NCBI GenBank assembly: GCA_963770505.1
Contig: CAVYPR010000003.1
Span: forward strand, 248,001-312,000
Length of the DNA stretch: 64,000 nucleotides
DNA from: CAVYPR01 sp963770505
Lineage (GTDB): Bacteria; Actinomycetota; Acidimicrobiia; Acidimicrobiales; RAAP-2
Direction of reading: 5' to 3'
The position numbers and the translations under genes were made by a program. The notes beneath the pieces are model-generated. The model did not search any database. It was given only the letters and a program-made list of their open reading frames with translations, and was not told where the DNA came from. Every line of letters begins with the position of its first letter. Position 1 is the stretch's first letter. Shown piece by piece: positions 61,549 through 64,000 of the stretch.

Positions 61549-63648
61549 ATGCCGATGCACTCGCAGGGGGCCGCACCGGGCCGGGTGTCCCACATCGCCG
61601 GCTTGGACGGCCTGCGCGGCGTGGCCGTCCTCTTCGTCCTGGCCTTCCACTTCGGCGTGGGATGGCTCCCCGGCGGGTTCTTCGGCGTGGACGTCTTCTA
61701 CGTGTTGTCGGGGTTCCTGATCACCGGCCTGCTGCTCGCCGAGTGGCGGCGGTCGGCGGCGGTCCGACTGGGCGCGTTCTGGGCCCGGCGGGCCCGACGC
61801 CTGCTGCCATGCCTGGTGCTGGTGCTCGTCGCCGTGTCGTTGTGCGTCCGGTTCCTGGTGCCCCCCGGCACGTACCCCGGCTACCGCATGGACGCCGTCT
61901 CGGCGCTCTTCTACTTCTCGAACTGGTGGCAGATCCACACCGACAGCAACTACTTCGTGGCCACCGGCGCCGTCTCGCCTCTCACCCACACCTGGTCGCT
62001 GGCGATCGAGGAGCAGTTCTACCTGGTGTGGCCGGTCGTGGTGCTGGGGGTGCTCAAGGTCTGCCGCACCTACCGGCGGGCGGTCTGGGCCGTCCTGGCG
62101 CTGGCCGCGGTCGGCGCCGCGGCCTCGATCGCCGAGATGGCCGTCCTGTACCGGACGGGGGCGAGCACGACCCGGCTGTACTTCGGCACCGACACCCACG
62201 CCCAGTGCGTCCTGGTGGGGGCGGCCCTGGCCTGCGGCCTGGGACTGCTGGCCCACCGCCAGGGGGTCGACGGCCCCGTTCCCCGGCTCACGTCGGCCGG
62301 CGCCCGGCGGGCCCTCAGCGCCCTGGGCGTGGTCGGCTCGGTGGGCCTGGCCGTGGTGGTGACCACCCTCAACGGGTCGTCACCGCTCACCTTCGAGGGC
62401 GGGTTCGCCCTGTGCGCCCTGGCCGCCGCCGCCGTGATCGCCGTCGCCGCCTGCCGGGCGGACGGCGTGCTGGCCCGGGTGCTCGCGGTCCGGCCGCTGG
62501 TCCTGCTCGGCGTGATCTCCTACGGCGTGTACCTGTGGCACTTCCCCATCGACGTCTTCGTGACCCCCGCCCGGGTGGGGGTCACGGGCTACCCCCTGAT
62601 GGCCGTGCAGTTCGCGCTCACCGTCGCCGTGGCCACGGTCAGCTACCTGGTCGTGGAGCGCCCGATCCTGTCCGGCACCTTCTGGCGCTCGCTGCGCTCC
62701 GCGCTGCCCGCCGCGGCGGTCATGGCGACCACGGTGGCGGTGATCTGGGCGGCCACGGTGGTCCCGGCGACCGCCACCACCTCGGTGCGCCACTTCTCGG
62801 CACGGCCGGCGGCCGGCGACGCCGCGCCACCCAAGAAGGTCGCCGTGCTGGGCGACAGCACGGCGGGGGTCCTGGAGGTGGCCCTGACCGCAACCGCGCC
62901 CGCCGGGACCACCGTCGTCCGCGGGGCCATCGCCGGCTGCGGCCTGGCTGTCGCCACAAGCTCCTCCAACCAGGTGGGCAAGCCGGAGGAGGAGATGTTC
63001 TCGGGCTGCCACGAGAACCAACCGGCGGACCAGCTGTGGCCGGCCCGTGACGCCGCCATGGTGTCGGGGGTGGGACGGGGCGACGTGGTGCTCTTCCTGG
63101 CCGGCCAGTGGGAGACCCAGGACCTCCTCATCGACGGCCGGTGGACCAACATCCTCCAGCCGTCCTTCCGCCGCTACGAGCTGCACCAGCTGCGCACGCT
63201 GGTGGCGGTGGCCACCGCCCACGGCGCCCATCTCGACCTGCTCACCGAACCGGCCATGGAGGCGCACGGCGAGTACGAGAACACCGGCGCCACGGACCTC
63301 GGTCCACCCAACCCGGCCAGCGTCCCCCGTCGGCGCGACCTGTACAACGGGCTCCTCCTGCGCACCGCGGCCGCCTTCCCCGGGAGGGTCAGCGTGCTCG
63401 ACTACGGCCAGCTGCTGTCACCGCACGGCACGTTCGCCGAGTACCTGGACGGGGTCCAGGTCCGAGCCACGGACGGCGTGCACACGCCGGCCTACCTGGC
63501 CGGGTTCCCCCTGTTCAGCGACACGACCCCCACCGTGGCCGAGGCCTTCTACCGCTGGCTCTCCCCCCGGATATGGCCGGCCATCATCGCCACGGCCCAC
63601 CCCGGCCTCTCGACGCCGACGGTCCGACTGCCACCGAGGCGGTCGTGA
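61549..63648 (+). CDS. OafA/YrhL-like membrane O-acyltransferase with C-terminal SGNH domain
   Basis: 699 residues from ATG at 61549 (TTG 61537 or ATG 61555 are alternatives). Residues about 20-400: acyltransferase-3 domain with about ten membrane segments; HIAGLDGLRGVAVLFVLAFH, GGFFGVDVFYVLSGFLITGLLL, THTWSLAIEEQFYLVWPVVV and SYGVYLWHFPIDVFV. Then a membrane segment (about 405-425) and an extracytoplasmic SGNH domain (about 445-680) with VAVLGDSTAG (nucleophile Ser) and DGVHTPAYL (Asp and His). Such enzymes put acetyl or other acyl groups on surface glycans or lipids. The glycan operon at 40-46 kb might supply the target; that is a guess. Confidence 0.9.
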   Translation: MPMHSQGAAPGRVSHIAGLDGLRGVAVLFVLAFHFGVGWLPGGFFGVDVFYVLSGFLITGLLLAEWRRSAAVRLGAFWARRARRLLPCLVLVLVAVSLCVRFLVPPGTYPGYRMDAVSALFYFSNWWQIHTDSNYFVATGAVSPLTHTWSLAIEEQFYLVWPVVVLGVLKVCRTYRRAVWAVLALAAVGAAASIAEMAVLYRTGASTTRLYFGTDTHAQCVLVGAALACGLGLLAHRQGVDGPVPRLTSAGARRALSALGVVGSVGLAVVVTTLNGSSPLTFEGGFALCALAAAAVIAVAACRADGVLARVLAVRPLVLLGVISYGVYLWHFPIDVFVTPARVGVTGYPLMAVQFALTVAVATVSYLVVERPILSGTFWRSLRSALPAAAVMATTVAVIWAATVVPATATTSVRHFSARPAAGDAAPPKKVAVLGDSTAGVLEVALTATAPAGTTVVRGAIAGCGLAVATSSSNQVGKPEEEMFSGCHENQPADQLWPARDAAMVSGVGRGDVVLFLAGQWETQDLLIDGRWTNILQPSFRRYELHQLRTLVAVATAHGAHLDLLTEPAMEAHGEYENTGATDLGPPNPASVPRRRDLYNGLLLRTAAAFPGRVSVLDYGQLLSPHGTFAEYLDGVQVRATDGVHTPAYLAGFPLFSDTTPTVAEAFYRWLSPRIWPAIIATAHPGLSTPTVRLPPRRS

Positions 63649-63780
63649 CGTCCGGCCGCCGGCCGGGCCAACGTCGGTGACCGGTCGGGTGCGGCCGCGC
63701 CAGCCGGAGCTCTTGGGGCGCTCGCGATCGCCGACCTCCCACCGCGCACACCGACGCGCCCCCGGCGACGCCCGGGCCGG

Positions 63781-64000
63781 TCAGGCGTCGCCCGCCCCGG
63801 CCTCGGCCGGCCGGGGCTCGAACTCCAGGGCCAGCGAGTTCACGCAGTAGCGCTGCCCGGTGTCGGTGGGGCCGTCGGGGAAGACGTGGCCGAGGTGGCC
63901 GCCGCAACGGGCGCAGGTGATCTCGGTGCGGGTCATCAACAGACTGCGGTCGGTCTTCTCTTCGATCGTGCCCTGGCCCATGGCCCGGTCGAAGCTGGGC
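63781..64000 (-). CDS. msrB: Peptide-methionine (R)-S-oxide reductase MsrB (5' end outside the window)
   Basis: C-terminal 72 residues of MsrB, which repairs oxidised methionine. Reads from the window edge PSFDRAMGQG, EEKTDRSLLMTRTEITCARC (second zinc pair), GHLGHVFPDGPTDTGQRYCV with the catalytic Cys, and SLALEF. An ATG at 63981 exists, but conserved family sequence continues upstream of it, so the true start lies beyond 64000. Convergent with the acyltransferase gene, 132 bp apart. Confidence 0.95.
   Translation of the reverse strand, partial: PSFDRAMGQGTIEEKTDRSLLMTRTEITCARCGGHLGHVFPDGPTDTGQRYCVNSLALEFEPRPAEAGAGDA

Overview
The window is a very GC-rich stretch with dense, often overlapping genes, many GTG and some TTG starts, and many promoters of the form TANNNT placed 6-9 nt before the start codon. 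The gene set (homodimeric AceE, SufC, FtsEX next to prfB, B12-dependent methylmalonyl-type mutase, a biotin-dependent acyl-CoA carboxylase, actinobacterial hypothetical families) points to a free-living actinomycete (Actinomycetota), perhaps an Acidimicrobiia-like lineage. The class-level guess is inference. No insertion sequences, prophage genes, CRISPR arrays or rRNA genes were seen. One tRNA gene, tRNA-Thr(TGT), is present.

Layout. 1-11.8 kb: end of a suf operon (sufC), glycogen debranching enzyme, an ABC permease/ATPase pair whose ATPase carries a cyclic-nucleotide-binding domain, MBL hydrolase, acyl-CoA dehydrogenase, alpha/beta hydrolase, thiE with a HhH-GPD DNA glycosylase homologue, an Rrf2 regulator and an acyl-CoA synthetase. 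11.8-22 kb: a pyruvate dehydrogenase/lipoate block (aceE, lpd, E2, lipB-lipA), with rnhA, an SDR and an aldo/keto reductase inside it. 22.5-28.2 kb: metH divergent from a cobalamin adenosyltransferase, then leucyl aminopeptidase. 28.2-34.5 kb: tRNA-Thr, an SDR-TetR-aminotransferase/SCP2 operon, a nitroreductase and a rhodanese-MoeB protein. 34.6-40.4 kb: acyl-CoA mutase, M20 hydrolase, acyl-CoA carboxylase alpha chain divergent from birA. 40.4-46.2 kb: a tightly overlapping cell-surface glycan operon (rmlB, rmlD, ugd, UDP-xylose synthase and two GT2 glycosyltransferases). 46.3-52.9 kb: a GNAT enzyme, an unassigned structured RNA candidate, secA, prfB, ftsE and ftsX. 52.9-64 kb: a MacB-like ABC exporter, ssb, an ArsR/SRPBCC pair, a cupin-like protein, a PadR-controlled drug-type ABC exporter, an OafA-like acyltransferase and the end of msrB.

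Two overall patterns stand out. First, several housekeeping genes between about 10.5 and 36.1 kb (acyl-CoA synthetase, aceE three times, rnhA, lipB, metH, the mutase twice) have their conserved sequence split across frames by one-base shifts. Nothing similar is seen from 36.2 to 64 kb. Most of these genes are core functions, so assembly indels are the likeliest cause, but reads are needed to tell. Second, cofactor supply sits beside its users: lipoate synthesis beside the PDH complex, a biotin ligase divergent from a biotin carboxylase, and a B12 adenosyltransferase divergent from B12-dependent methionine synthase. No clear large novel system was found. The best candidates for something undescribed are the pseudoknotted RNA upstream of secA, the LipB-LipA fusion, the ABC ATPase-cNMP fusion and the aminotransferase-SCP2 fusion.
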